From positions 9,567,203-9,631,202 of the forward strand of contig CM060131.1 of assembly GCA_030522415.1 (NCBI GenBank): a stretch of 64,000 nucleotides of DNA, read 5' to 3'. Made by a program: the position numbers and the translations under genes. The notes beneath the pieces are model-generated. The model had not been told where the DNA came from. It saw only the letters and a program-made list of their open reading frames with translations, and made no database searches. Positions 12,062-23,379 of the stretch are shown in pieces. Source of the DNA: Channallabes apus (Eukaryota; Chordata; Actinopteri; Siluriformes; Clariidae). The stretch's first letter is position 1, and every line of letters starts with the position of its first letter.

Positions 12062-12396
12062 AACGTCTCGGGTTACCTTGCTGTAACCCTGTTCCCTGAA
12101 AAGGCGGGAACGAGATGCTGCGTGAAAACGCTATGGGAACATCTTGTCATGTTGCCGGTTGTGAAGCATGTGTGTATCAAACACGCCAAATTTTGGCTAA
12201 TATAACCTCGGTCAGGTGACGTCATCTGATTAGATGCAACTGGAGGTTATAAAAGGAGTGAACCGGAAACACTCCTCAGATTGATTTGTCTGAACGGATG
12301 TCTGGTCACGTAGGCAGTGCGGCATTGGGACGCAGCATCTCGTTCCCGCCTTTTCAGGGAACAGGTTTACAGCAAAGTAAGCCGAGACGTTCCCTT
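12062..12396. repeat. Inverted repeat of a DIRS-like element
   Basis: The arm at 12063-12122 (CGTCTCGGGTTACC ... GCTGCGT) is complemented by 12332-12390 with only a few mismatches, separated by about 210 bases that include GGTTATAAAAGGAG on the plus strand. Part of the left arm (GATGCTGCGTGAAAACGCTA) recurs directly at about 12412. DIRS elements carry inverted terminal repeats and an internal complementary region, which fits the DIRS coding remnants that follow. Confidence 0.65.
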
Positions 12397-12664
12397 TCAA
12401 AGGCTACACTCGATGCTGCGTGAAAACGCTATGGGAACGAGAATACCAACGCCGCCGCACTGCAAGTGTCTGGACCCCAAGGTTGTGTAGCGTGTGCGCA
12501 CAAGGCCGAGAAGGTCTCAGAACTATGCCTGGGCAGCTACCTCAGGGACCCGTGAGCCCGGGGTAGCATAAACTTCCAGACTATGAATGTAACAAATTTG
12601 TGCGGAGAGGGCCTACCCTCTGCGTCACACAATTGCTGCAGGGGAATACCTCTTGCTAGTACAA

Positions 12665-12940
12665 TTAATGAGGCCAACCCCTTTTTGAATGAGCACCGAT
12701 TCCTAGAGCCGAAGTGAGCCCACGCGCCTCATAGGAGTGGGCAATAGCATCTCTCACCCAGTCTAGTGGCGGCCGCCCCTTAGTGGGTGGCCTCAACCGT
12801 TTAGCTCCAAGAATGAAAGGGTATTTTCCCACAGTGACCCCATCGATTAGGATGTGGCAGGCTGAAATAGCAGTTACGTACGTCCTGAGAGTACTAGGGC
12901 ACAAGCCCGAGGACAACTTCTCTTGCAGAAACTCCAGCAC
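12665..12940 (-). pseudogene. DIRS-type tyrosine recombinase fragment
   Basis: The minus-strand frame reads LEFLQEKLSSGLCPSTLRTY followed by VTAISACH, the N-terminal SAM-like region of DIRS tyrosine recombinases. The catalytic Arg/His/Tyr region downstream is not recognisable. It is a decayed remnant. Confidence 0.65.
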
Positions 12941-13302
12941 TGAAGCAATTCGTCAGTGAACTGGGTCTAACTGCTTCGTCATGCACAACTTTTACATACA
13001 TACCTTCTGAGGGCATAAGCTCTTCTAGGGGAGGGAGCCCTCTAGAATAGTCTTAATTACGCCGGCTGGGAGACCACCTTGACTTAGACTCCCGGGAGCA
13101 GAGCTATCAGGAAAATGAATAGAGACGTAACCTGGGCCACGTACGGGCCAAGGTGTCCAGACCCATGGGGGTGCTGGAATAGTCAGAGAGCAGCAAAGGG
13201 GACATTTGTTGATCTTACGAGGCAAAGAGGTCCACCTCTGCTAGCTGAAATCTCTCCCAGATTGACTGACTACTTCGGGGTGGGGTTTCCAATCCCTGTG
13301 TG
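12941..13302 (-). pseudogene. DIRS element, decayed interval between recombinase and RNase H parts
   Basis: No continuous reading frame is left, but the G+C content and orientation match the flanking DIRS pieces. I see nothing else in it. Confidence 0.35.
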
Positions 13303-13725
13303 TCAGAACTTGACTGGACAGTACAATTCCTCATTCATATGCCCTGAAATGTAAATCGCCCTGAGGGAGAGGAACCTGATGCGCTGATACAGAGGAATCT
13401 GTATAGCGGCGTGAGCACAGTCCACCCTGGCGATAATATATGAGACTACCATAGTGTAGTCCATCCGCACTAGGACATGGTAGCCTCTCAACTGCTGGAG
13501 GAAGTGCTTTAGGGCCAGAAATAGAGCCATCATTTTGAGGCAATTGATGTGCTGTGCGAGAAGAAGACCTCTCCAGCTCCCTTGGACTGGACGGTCATCT
13601 AAGACTGCACCCCGACCCATGAGCGAAGCGTCTGTCGTTAGCATCTGTGATGACACGACGAACTTAGAGTGGGACCCAGAGTCAGAAACCGGGGTCTTGA
13701 ACCACATAGGGAGGGTACGGAGCAC
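13303..13725 (-). pseudogene. DIRS RNase H domain remnant
   Basis: The frame contains LTTDASLMGRGAVLDDRPVQ, HINCLKMMALFLALKHFLQQ and LRGYHVLVRMDYTMVVSYI, which follow the DIRS/Ngaro RNase H layout (TDAS, E/N-x-L-E region, and an altered TDN as RMDYT). Point changes at conserved positions suggest an inactive copy. Confidence 0.7.
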
Positions 13726-13959
13726 TTGGCGTGTAACCTTTATTGGGGATTGGCCGTAGAGTGAAATCCCCTGTCTTGGCCATAACGAGAAATGTTCTCA
13801 TGTGCAGAAGGCCCAAAGGTGTCACCGTGGATACAGCTGCCATGAGAGCTAAGATTTCTGAAAGTGATGATCACTTTCTGGTCTAGCTTGATTTCCTTGT
13901 AGAATGGATTCGTCTACTTTTGGGTTCTCAATCCTAGAACCAAAGATGAGCTAGGATGA

Positions 13960-14250
13960 CATGCTGATGTCAAAGCGCTAGCTACTGAGACTGGGCCAGC
14001 CAGTCATCTATGTAATTCAATACATCCATGTATTTTACATATGTGCGGGTAAGGGAGCTAAACCAAATGTAAGGACCCGATACTGGTAAGCTTCGCCCCC
14101 GAAAGCGAACCTCCGGTCTTTCCCTGTGTTGTGGCAATTTCTATATGAAAGTAAGCGTCCTTCAATCGATTGTCACAAATCAATCGCTTTGGCAGTCAAC
14201 ATTTTGAAACTGTATTATTTATTTTAGATAGCGGTACAGCCCGCGAAATC
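13960..14250 (-). pseudogene. DIRS reverse transcriptase remnant with YIDDW
   Basis: The minus strand at 14000-14014 encodes YIDDW, the reverse-transcriptase catalytic box, followed by LAQSQ. Upstream in the same direction are pieces such as DAYFHIEIA and the GKTGGSLSG area in shifting frames. The region is frameshifted and cannot be translated as one protein. Confidence 0.65.
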
Positions 14251-14315
14251 TAAAAATTTGGACGCAGTCCCCCATTCCTCTAGGAACCAAGGAATACCAA
14301 CTGTAGTAGCCTGAC

Positions 14316-14560
14316 TCACTGTCCGGTAGGGGAACATGTTCCATGGCCCCATTCCCCAGCAACTTCTGTCAGGAGATGCGCACTTTCCGGTTTCATGGAA
14401 GTGGAGACCACGCCATTTTGAAACGCGGAGGGTGATGTAACTGAATTCTGTAGTTTTCTACAGTGCTTAGTACCCAAGGAGATATACTTGGCAGTAGCTT
14501 CCACGCTGCCAGTTTCTCAGAAAGGGGCAAAGTTTCGGCGGCTTGGTTAAACGGAGGGGG
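14316..14560 (-). pseudogene. Start of DIRS pol remnant
   Basis: The minus-strand frame reads LPLSEKLAAWKLLPSISPWV followed by LSTVENYRIQLHHPPRF, the characteristic beginning of DIRS pol proteins. It runs without a stop into the Pro-rich repeat on its upstream side. Confidence 0.65.
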
Positions 14561-14594
14561 TGTTAGATGTTTGGCATCCTGAAATATGGCAGGA

Positions 14595-14712
14595 AAAACC
14601 GAAGAACTGAGCAGCTGATGAGTTGGCGCACTGTCCGGCGAAATGAGCAGCTGATGAGCTGGCGCGCTGTCTGGCGAACTGAGCAGCTGATGAGCTGGCG
14701 CGCTGTCCGCGG
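14595..14712 (-). repeat. 36-base minisatellite, about three units
   Basis: Three units encode DSAPAHQLLSSP-like dodecapeptides on the minus strand. They lie exactly between the DIRS pol start and the Pro-rich frame. Confidence 0.85.
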
Positions 14713-14723
14713 ATCTGGATGGT

Positions 14724-15549
14724 TTAAGAACTTGGCAGAACTTGGCGCGGCCCGATGTCCTCAAAGCCGGGAGGCGGATCGGGTACTGCATGCACAGTGC
14801 TTGGAGGTTGTGGAGCTGAAGCGACGTCCGTAAAGCAGGACGGCTGAGGAACTGACGTGTCGTTCATGGAGCGTGGCTCTTCCGGAGCAGACGCGACATC
14901 CGTGAAGCTTGGAGGTTGCAGAGCTGAGCTCGAGCTCGGGCGGCGGCGGGGGGAACGTTTTGTTCTGGCAGCACAGCCACTGCGTGTAGTCCTCCACGGT
15001 GAGCTCAGGTGGCGGCGGCGGAAGAAACACCTCTTCCTCGCTGTCCAGCGCTGATACAGGAAGCGTTTCCTCCATGTCGAAGCGCGCAGGCGGGGGAAAA
15101 GGAAGCTCAGAGCCTGCTTCATGACTCTCTCGGAACTGTAGGATCAGGTGTTGGAGCTCTTCCACTTGCTCCCGCAGATCTCGTACACGATCCTGATTCT
15201 GCTCTGAATACCACCTGACAAGATCGCTTTCCTCTCTCCACTGCTGCTCTGCCTGGGGTTTTACTTCCCTCTCGTCACCGCCGTACTTGGCCTTCCTGGC
15301 CCGTCCCTTCTGGCCGGTGCCGGTGTCTGTCACCCCTCTTTGCGTCGCCCCTGAATGGCGTCCGCCGAATGGCGAGCCTGCAGCCCTCCCAGCTCTGCCC
15401 TGCTTCTCTCTCTCTCCGCTCCTCGCAGCTCTCCAGCAATCCCTCCTGCTCTTCGAGCAAGTAGTCCTCCCAGCTCTGTCACATATCAGTCTCGCTGTCT
15501 TCCAGCCAGTCCGCCAGCTCGTTGGAGATGTTAACTGCTCCCCCCCCAA
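14724..15549 (-). pseudogene. Proline-rich, coiled-coil retroelement frame (gag-like), origin uncertain
   Basis: A frame of 262 codons on the minus strand begins MGGEQLTSPTSWRTGWKTAR. It has a basic middle, a charged helical stretch (WYSEQNQDRVRDLREQVEEL) likely to form a coiled coil, and Pro-rich blocks (PPPPPEL). A second overlapping frame at 14724-15122 continues the Pro-rich style. It could be the gag of the DIRS element or the end of another retroelement related to the region at 1530-2068. No host gene family is recognised. Confidence 0.45.
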
Positions 15550-15609
15550 AATTCGTCTAGGGGGAAGCCCTCCGTCACGAGCCTTGGGTGTGTGTTACAA
15601 TGGTTTATT

Positions 15610-16538
15610 TCAGAAACAGAAAAAATACACATTTCTCTTACCCCTGATGTGTGATTCAATCAATTTACTAGGAATACATGAAAAAAATCATATAAAAAAA
15701 TTTGGCACACAAAAAAATAAAAGATATAATTAAACCTAGCTGTTCTGGGTTTGGTTCTATATTTATTTTAATTCTATGTTTAGACCATAATATTGAAACA
15801 TTTAAAATAAAGCAGTTGCTTATCAGAAATGCAATTAAGTTACTAGCAGCCTTAAAATACTTAAAAGCTATTTTGGCAAGATTGAAACTGATATTCTTCT
15901 CCCTATAAGTCAGTTGAACTGTTCAGCTGACAGTAAACAGCATAAACATATTTTAACAGGGGTTCATAGTGTAACAATGACTTTCCAAAACACATAACAT
16001 GCTCATTTTGCAAATGATCTTTAATAGCGGTGTGTGCATATTACTATGCAGATAAACTCCATTTCATTAATTTTATGGGACAGTGTGGCAGATTGCCCCA
16101 TTGGCCCTCAAAGGATCATGGCATAAGCTTAGCACTCCGGGCAGTGCCATCTGTTGGCATGACAACTAAGTAGAGTGCTCAAGACTAGGAGTGGACATAT
16201 AGTGACTAGTGCTAATGTTAGCAACCATATGTGTGGGTGGATAAAGGGATTTGTTAAGGGCTATACAAATATATTTTAGTAAATAAATAAATTATTAAAG
16301 GATGTATATTATATAGAACAAAGCATCAAGAATCAAATTCAATCAGAATTTTTTACACACCAAACCAAGTATAGACGTTGACAACAGAGAGAAAAATATG
16401 CAACAGTTTACATAAATTTATGAAAATTATATTTATAATATTATATTAGGTACTGTAAGATACATTATATGACCATCTACACTTACAAAAGTATGAATAT
16501 TAACCAGGTTGCATTTATATTTAAGAAAGATAGCAAAA
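15610..16538. other. A+T-rich intergenic DNA
   Basis: No gene or repeat family is recognised. Confidence 0.4.
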
Positions 16539-16874
16539 CACCTGGTGGCACGGGGTGTATTGGTTAGCACTGTCGCCTTGCACCTCCAGGGTCCGGGTTC
16601 GATTCCCGGCCAGGCCTGATTCCTGTCTGCATGGAGTTTGCATGTTCTCCGGGTACTCCGGTTTCCTCCTACAGTCCAAATATATGTGGTTTAGGCTTAT
16701 TGGCATTCCCAAATTGCCTGTAGTGTGTGTGAGTTTGTGTGTCCTGCGATGGATTGGCCCCCTGTCCAGGGTTACCCTGTCTCGTGCCCTAAGCCTCCTG
16801 GGATAGGCTCCAGGTCCCCGCAACCCTGAATACAGGATAAAGCAATATGGAAGATGAGTGAGTGAGTGAGTAAA
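16539..16874 (+). repeat. tRNA-derived SINE
   Basis: The copy starts GGTGGCACGG, has a tRNA-like head with B box GGTTCGATTCC at 16596-16606, a conserved body (CATGGAGTTTGCATGTTCTC, CCTGCGATGGATTGGC) and a (GTGA)n tail. It belongs to the most frequent SINE type in the window, in the same orientation as the 19765 copy. Confidence 0.85.
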
Positions 16875-17415
16875 ACAGCTTAAAAATGCTTCAAAATGAA
16901 AAGTATAGAACATACAGTACGGGTTAAAATTAAGCAAGCATAAAAATGGATTTGAACATTTGAGCCTGGTTGTCACAGATAATCCATAATTAATATCATG
17001 AACATGATTTGATTGCTATGCTAGTGGCACTAGTTTAAAATAGAAGTTACTTGAAGGTTGATGAGTTGGTTAGCATCATCTGTTTGTCATTCATCAGATC
17101 ACCAATAAACTAAAATCTTTCTATCTCCGCAGTCTGACAGGTCGCTAAAAAAGTACAAACATGACAATGTACAGGTGCAATCCTGCATGAATCATGACAG
17201 ACTTTTGAGAAACAGCAGCAAGTATTGTTTCAGACAGGAAGGAGAATTTTGATATACAACTTATTGCACAATACATTTATAGAGGGAGAGTAATGCAAAA
17301 GAAAATATTCCACAGGCTCAAGAATAAGAAATCAAGGGTGAAATTTGGCAAGATGACACAGCAATTTCAGGAGAACTACCCTATTTTTTATTTATTTTTT
17401 TATGAATCCAACATT

Positions 17416-17418
<3 letters not shown>

Positions 17419-17477
<59 letters not shown>
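17419..17477. repeat. (GT)n microsatellite
   Basis: About 29 perfect GT units. Confidence 0.98.
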
Positions 17478-17478
<1 letters not shown>

Positions 17479-17604
17479 ATGCTTTTTCCAACAATGGTGT
17501 TGGTAAACTTGTATTCATTCATTATTCATGGGATTATAAAGTCAGAAATGCAGAAGGTGTTTTGAATGAAAACTGGCAGAAATCAGGTAGGAATTTTTTC
17601 TATT

Positions 17605-17800
17605 GACAGAAGTGGATTTTTCAGCAGGATAATACTCCAAAGCATACCAACACTCTTTTGAAAGAATACATCCCGGAGCCTCTGACCTAAAGGCCCTACA
17701 GAGCATGTATAGGATGCAATGGAGAGGAAATGTACAGATGCCTTTTGAGAATGCTGATTGATTCCATGCCCATATGTTGACAAGGAAATCTGTCAAACTG
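17605..17800 (+). mobile_element. Tc1/mariner transposase fragment
   Basis: The plus strand reads WIFQQDNTPKHTNTLLKEYI from 17611, which is the block around the second catalytic Asp of Tc1/mariner transposases. What follows is frameshifted (GPTEHV-like remains). No terminal repeats were found. Confidence 0.65.
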
Positions 17801-18416
17801 TCATGGTAGAGAAGTAACGGACTACAGAATCCATCAGCCACTGAAAGTCAGGTTTATGGTCACATGCTGATAATGATGTACTTTGTCACTAATGGGTGTA
17901 TTTTAGTTTCAGATTTAGACCATTTATATCAACAGTCATAGTTCCTGTTTCTGTTTTGATTTGTAAGAGTTTCATGAATGATGTTCTTTAAAGTTCCTGC
18001 ATTAAGCTTATATTTGAAAGAAACAAAAGAAGGCAAAACAATTTCTAAAACACTATAACCAATGGATGTAATAAAACTTAAGATCAGATTCCATTGGTTA
18101 ATTTTTTTAACATTTGAAAGTGCAACATAATATTGAACTTTTGCAGTCACATGATTACTGAAGAAATGGGGGAAGTTCCATTAACCGACATTAGGCTACA
18201 CTAGGTATTTTTGCTTGATAGTTACAGTATGTTTGAGGTACATTTTGATGCTCAAAAATAGCAGAGAGATTAGCTGATGATGATCCAATTACCTGATGCT
18301 TTTTCACACAGATCAAAAAGTAAATTTGCAAATTGATAATTTCTGTTTCATGATTGTCATATGCAGTATGTCAATAAACAACCATGCGAAAATGGATGAA
18401 GATGAGGTAGTTGATG

Positions 18417-18612
18417 CCAAGATGGTGCCGGTGAGGTCGACTGCAATCACGACTGTTTCTATATTTGTACAATTTACTCTTATTTTATATTTTATTTCTT
18501 TATTTGCATTCTCTATTTTTTATTTAATTTTAGGTCACGGGCAGTTGTGTAAGCATTTACCTGTGTATCATGCTGTACTGTATATGTGACAAATAAAATT
18601 TGAATCTGAATT
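18417..18612 (+). repeat. LINE-type 3' end with TTTGAA tail
   Basis: The segment starts GATGCCAAGATGGTGCCGGT and ends GTGACAAATAAAATTTGAAT. A shorter copy of the same 3' module is at 40217-40330, inserted in a SINE. Confidence 0.6.
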
Positions 18613-18649
18613 TAAGACATCAAGTTCTAAATGTTTGCTGTATTACCAT

Positions 18650-19060
18650 AATACTATATGAAAACCTCAAATGGTGCATTCCTCCTGGATTTGACGGCGT
18701 TTTCTAGCGTATGCTAGCATTACCTCATTCAGTGCTTCTGTTGCTAATGCAATGATGCTATGGAATATGCAGTGCTTTACAATTCATAAAATTATGTGCA
18801 GGAAACTAATACTGACATTTCAAGCTTTCTAATTAATAGCTAACTAACTGTTCCAACCTTGAACACCAAATGGAGTAAAATGTAAAGCTAATGCACTATC
18901 AAGTGTCCTTGTTCAAGAGATAGAGAGGGATTTGTGTCTCTAAACTGATGTTCAGAGGGATTTTGGAACGACTTAGAAGCAATTACTGAGGTGACAAAGT
19001 GTGTTGCTTAAGTTGTCAGCAGATGTGTTTTCTTGCTAATAGGGCTTCCATGACTGGTTT
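18650..19060 (-). repeat. Member of an unnamed dispersed family (copy A)
   Basis: The block GACTTAGAAGCAATTACTGA with GGTGACAAAGTG and the neighbouring GAGAGGGATTTG resemble 62040-62240 and, in reverse, 43380-43500 and 49540-49640. The ends are not resolved. Confidence 0.4.
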
Positions 19061-19136
19061 GAATGTGGGTTTTGGCACTAGCATCTGGTAAATAGTGTCC
19101 CTTTCACCATCACGAAGTGCAAAAGGTCTGCATACA

Positions 19137-19138
<2 letters not shown>

Positions 19139-19206
<68 letters not shown>
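19139..19206. repeat. (AT)n microsatellite
   Basis: About 34 AT units. Confidence 0.97.
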
Positions 19207-19216
<10 letters not shown>

Positions 19217-19764
19217 GATATAATGATAATTTATTATGGTAATTTACATAATATATAATTGGGTTGATTCTTTTATTAATCCCTGACAATTAATTTTTTC
19301 TCATTTGTAGGAGGAGAGTTGACATTCCTTAAAAAGAAATGCAGTCTCTGGGTCATCCTGTCAGCCTTTAGGGCAATGAAAGTTCTCTTCTGCATGACTA
19401 CACACCCAGTTTGAGATGCTCAAGGATGTGCTTGCATATAAAGGCTGGTCTTTTTGAACTACTGCCCATGCAGCACTGCTAAACACTCCACTGCACACAG
19501 GAGAGCCATTCTCATGACTGCCTGCCTGGCATCTCATACTGTGAAGCAACAAACAGGGCCTCTGCCATCTTTCCCCTCCAACTAGAAAGCAGCTGCTGGT
19601 GTTCTCGAAGGCTCTAAACACATGGCACTGCTGTGACTCAAACATGCAGCCCAGCTCAACCATGTTTTTCCGGTTCCACATGACATCTGCTTAAGCTGTT
19701 AATGACAACTGGTAATACCAATGGAAATAATTATAAAATAATTTATACCAGATATGAGTTTGGA

Positions 19765-20151
19765 CAGGCGGCACGGTGGTTTAGTGGTTAGCACTGTCGC
19801 CTTGCACCTCCAGGGTCTGGGTTCGATTCCCCGGCCAGGCTCAATTCCTGTCTCTGTGTGCATGGAGTTTGCATGTTCTCCCCGTGCTTGGTGGGTTTCC
19901 TCCGGGTACTCCGGTTTCCTCCCACAGTCCAAAGACATGAAGGTTAGGCTAATTGGTGTTCCCAAATTGACCGTAGTGTGTGAATGAGTGTGTGAATGTG
20001 CGTATGAGTGTGTGCCCTGCGATGGATTGGCACCCTGTCCAGGGTGTACCCCGCCTTGTGCCCTAAGCCGTCTGGGATAGGCTCCAGGCCCCCCACGACC
20101 CTGAATAGAAGGATAAAGCGGTTTAAAAGATGAATGAATGAATGAATGAGT
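19765..20151 (+). repeat. tRNA-derived SINE, well preserved
   Basis: This is the best copy of the family: head GCGGCACGGTGGTTTAGTGG, B box GGTTCGATTCC at 19820-19830, the conserved body, and an (ATGA)n tail at 20129-20150. It is about 385 bases long and so longer than a simple tRNA SINE, with a central conserved part as in V-SINEs. It is not a functional tRNA gene. Confidence 0.88.
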
Positions 20152-20174
20152 TTGGACAACTTTCATCAATCATA

Positions 20175-20175
<1 letters not shown>

Positions 20176-20207
<32 letters not shown>
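20176..20207. repeat. (AT)n microsatellite
   Basis: About 16 AT units. Confidence 0.95.
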
Positions 20208-20210
<3 letters not shown>

Positions 20211-20647
20211 CAAATATGGTAAAAATTATATACTGTAAGCATTACAGGAATGAATAGTTAAATATAAAGCTAATTTGCATTGTACAGTATATCTATCTCA
20301 TTATTTCCATTCATTTCCAGTAGTTATAGACAGCAGTGTTGAAATTTTAAATCCATACCAGTGTACTTCCTATGTATTAGTTTTGCATCTTAATTGCTCT
20401 AATGAATTGTTTCCTATACTTTTCTTCTAAAGGAAAAGTGCAAAAGATGAGGTAAAGCAACATACTGTATGTTTGACAGGATAACTGCTTGTTATTGTTG
20501 CTTTAATGAAATTTAAATTACCCTGTAAAGCCTACTTCCTGCAGTGTGAAAAGAACCCAATGATATACAATGGCATATTTTTTGTCAACATAATTTATTG
20601 TCATAATACAATATTATTATATATTATATATAACATTAGAACATTGA

Positions 20648-20687
20648 CAACTGTCATGTGGTATTAATTAATACCACATGACAGTTG
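20648..20687. repeat. Perfect 40-base palindrome
   Basis: Bases 20648-20667 are followed directly by their exact reverse complement at 20668-20687 with no spacer. The centre is TTAATTAA. No flanking transposon was recognised. Confidence 0.98.
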
Positions 20688-20699
20688 AATGACAACGAG

Positions 20700-22070
20700 C
20701 AAAGTAGTAAAAAGTAAAACACTCCACTATTTACAGAGTATGATGAGAAATGTACAGTATTTATACAGTTTATTCCATATCTATATCTATCTGTCTATAT
20801 ATATTCTCTTTGGTCCTTAAATAAAGCTATAAAGTGTATAATTTAACCTTCTTGTTTAGCAATGTTTGATTGTCTAGCATCTGTTCTGTTTAGAGTTGTT
20901 TTGTCACCGTTGATTTTCTTTGTTTTGGTTTATATCCTTACATTTACATTTACAGTATGCTGTGCCTAAGACTCCCTTTTCTTATCAGAATGCAAGAAAG
21001 ATAGCGGATGGGTCCCCCTAAGTATTTTTTGGGCTTGAGGGATGAGGGGGTGGGGCTATACTGACTAACTGGCAAGAAGGCAGATCAGCAGTGGAGAACA
21101 AACACGGCAAACAGACTTTGCAGGCAGCTGCCTTGTGATCACAGAAGAGTGGCATGTGAGATCCTACACAGCAATTCAGAGAGAGACAGGCAGAAGTGAG
21201 TGAGCAACACAGCCTAGCTGGGCAGGCTCCTGCCTCATCATAAGGCATAAGCTCTTTAGCACACAACCTCAAGGTGATCAGGACAATGAGGCTCTTGCAC
21301 CAACTGTGAGGGAGGGACCAGTTGTTCAGAGTGCGGAATACATCCCGGACATTGGCTTAGGTGTGCTTTCATCATGGCATAGGGAGTGGATGCAGGAGCT
21401 CCGGGATATATAAGCATGCTTCCCTCCAGCCCTGTTTGCTATGAGATTGTTTCTGCCAGCTCTGTTTGCTTTCTGATGGCCCCATTAGCAATAAGGTGCT
21501 TCCTCATAGCTACACACCACCTGAGCCACACTCTGGTTCACTTGTGTCATGCCCTACCTTGTCTCAGCCAGGCAATGCACATCTCCACGTAGCTCAGCAA
21601 AACCATTTGGCACTGATGTTTCCATCATATGGGTTTGAGGGCAGTGCACATCTTCCACCACCTGGCTGCGAGTTCATCACGGTCGCTCTGCTGCCCGGAT
21701 TTGAGGACATCATGCTATGAGCACATCCCACCATAATGAGCATTGGGCAGGAACCTCGACCATAATTTGAGGGCATCCTACCAGAAACATACTTAGCTGA
21801 GATAAGTATCATGCAGGGCACCACCTGAGCATCATGCTGGCACTACCATCTTGATTTGAAAAGTTACTGCCCAGTGGCATTGCCAAATCCCAGGTGAATG
21901 TATTGCTTATTGTAACTTGATAATGATTTGTGTTATTTTGACAGTAGGTGGCTAAGTATGTCACTCTGTTCCTACTTTCAGTTATGATAATCAACTAGTT
22001 ACATCCATGCCAAGCAAATTCATTCACCAGCCACCTGGTTTGCTGCAGCTGTTGACTCTTGGAGCTCAAT
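20700..22070. other. Intergenic block, G+C-richer part unassigned
   Basis: From about 21000 to 21850 the base composition is higher in G+C than the neighbours and includes CTCCGGGATATATAAGCATG at about 21399 with a TATA-like core. No coding family is recognised in either strand, though short frames exist. It may be part of an unrecognised LTR or DNA element. Confidence 0.35.
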
Positions 22071-22073
22071 TCA

Positions 22074-22200
22074 GAATTAGAATCAGAATCAGCCAATATT
22101 GGCCAAGTATGTGACCCACACATAAGGAATTTAGTTCTGGCTATTGGTAACAATGAACCAATATGGACAAAAAGGAATGTAAAAAGTGCAATGGAATGAC
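22074..22200 (-). repeat. LINE-type 3' end, minus strand
   Basis: Starts with GAATTAGAATCAGAATCAGC, the complement of a (GATTCT)n tail, followed by ATTGGCCAAGTATGTGACCC and AAGGAATTTAGTTCTGGCTA, a common teleost LINE 3' sequence. Confidence 0.6.
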
Positions 22201-22483
22201 ACAAAATGTTGTCGGAAAACCAACTAAAATAATGTTCATAACATATTTAACATATGAATATTAAGTTTATAATACATTTATTGATGCAAAAATTGTACAT
22301 GTTGGTGTTTGTAAAGCAGATGGTCCTGGTCAGATATTTACGAAGTTGATTGCATGTGAAAAGAGTAGTGAATTGAGTAGTCAATTTTGTTTTCTCACAC
22401 TTTTAATACTTTATTTCATTTACATTTTAGCCTGGTAGTGACTACACACACACAAACATGCATCCTCTCTTGTGCTCATTCAT

Positions 22484-22484
<1 letters not shown>

Positions 22485-22524
<40 letters not shown>
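22485..22524. repeat. (CT)n microsatellite
   Basis: About 20 CT units. Confidence 0.97.
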
Positions 22525-22526
<2 letters not shown>

Positions 22527-22789
22527 GCTTCTCTCTGCCATCCCCAAAACACCAATAAATAAACTTGACAATGAGCCACAGGTGGAAAGCAGTATCTACA
22601 TTATCTTCTCGACAGATGATGCTTGACCACACCCCAACTGCCACAACAGATTTCTGTATCACTTGCTGAAAAAGGGGGTATGAAAAAGGGTTTGAGAGAC
22701 CTTCTATGATTTCTCCTCCGCTTTTCTTAGAGTTTGTCTGTTTATGTCCTGTTCTGTGGCTGATCCAAACAAGTCTGTTATGGATATGG

Positions 22790-23035
22790 TCAGGATGGAC
22801 TTGATGGCTGTAACATACGGTATAACTGACTCAACAACTCCTGTGGCAAGCCATACTTATTCAGTTGCCAGTACTGAAGAAATATGGTTTGCCACTGAAT
22901 GTAGTCATTCAGTACTATGATGGAAGGTTTCTTTGGTAGGGGTGATGATGTGGAGCATGGCCTCACTCTGCTCCCTGTTTGCATCAGCGGGGAAGGCTCA
23001 TCTCCTATAGTCCTATCTTTCAGGCATCTCCACAC
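22790..23035 (-). pseudogene. L2/Rex1-like LINE reverse-transcriptase fragment
   Basis: The minus-strand frame contains PLPKKPSIIVLNDYIQWQTI, which corresponds to the start of the reverse transcriptase domain in LINEs of the L2/Rex1 group. The rest of the domain is missing or shifted. Confidence 0.55.
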
Positions 23036-23379
23036 TCAGTACAAAATTATGTCCAACTTTGCTACAATACAGTAGGTGCATTGACAAACAAGTTATCTAG
23101 TGGTAGCTATATAAAAAAAAAAACATGGACAACTTTACAGCTCTGTACATTTTGTACATGCTGTCCACTTTATTTTTTTTGACAAACGAATTCCACAATG
23201 TTGCTTGTGTTTATGGAGCAGATTAACTCCCAACCATATCATCTGGGTGTGCAAGTCTGACTTTGAAAAGTTAGATTTGGTATGATTTCAGTTGGACTAA
23301 AGTTTACCTATTTGATTCATCCAGATTTAGTCAAACACAATTAGTTAAACTAACACAATGTTTTGTAAATGCATTGACT

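Noticed and set aside
14761..15549. 262-codon frame as a host gene
   Set aside because: It overlaps a second long frame, abuts DIRS pol and shares style with a retroelement region; no host family recognised.
16539..16620. tRNA gene, because of good A- and B-box-like motifs
   Set aside because: It is the head of a SINE with a 330-base body and the cloverleaf pairing is not maintained; the same holds for 19765 and the minus-strand copies.
19361..19681. 106-codon minus-strand frame
   Set aside because: No recognised domain; composition similar to flanking non-coding DNA.
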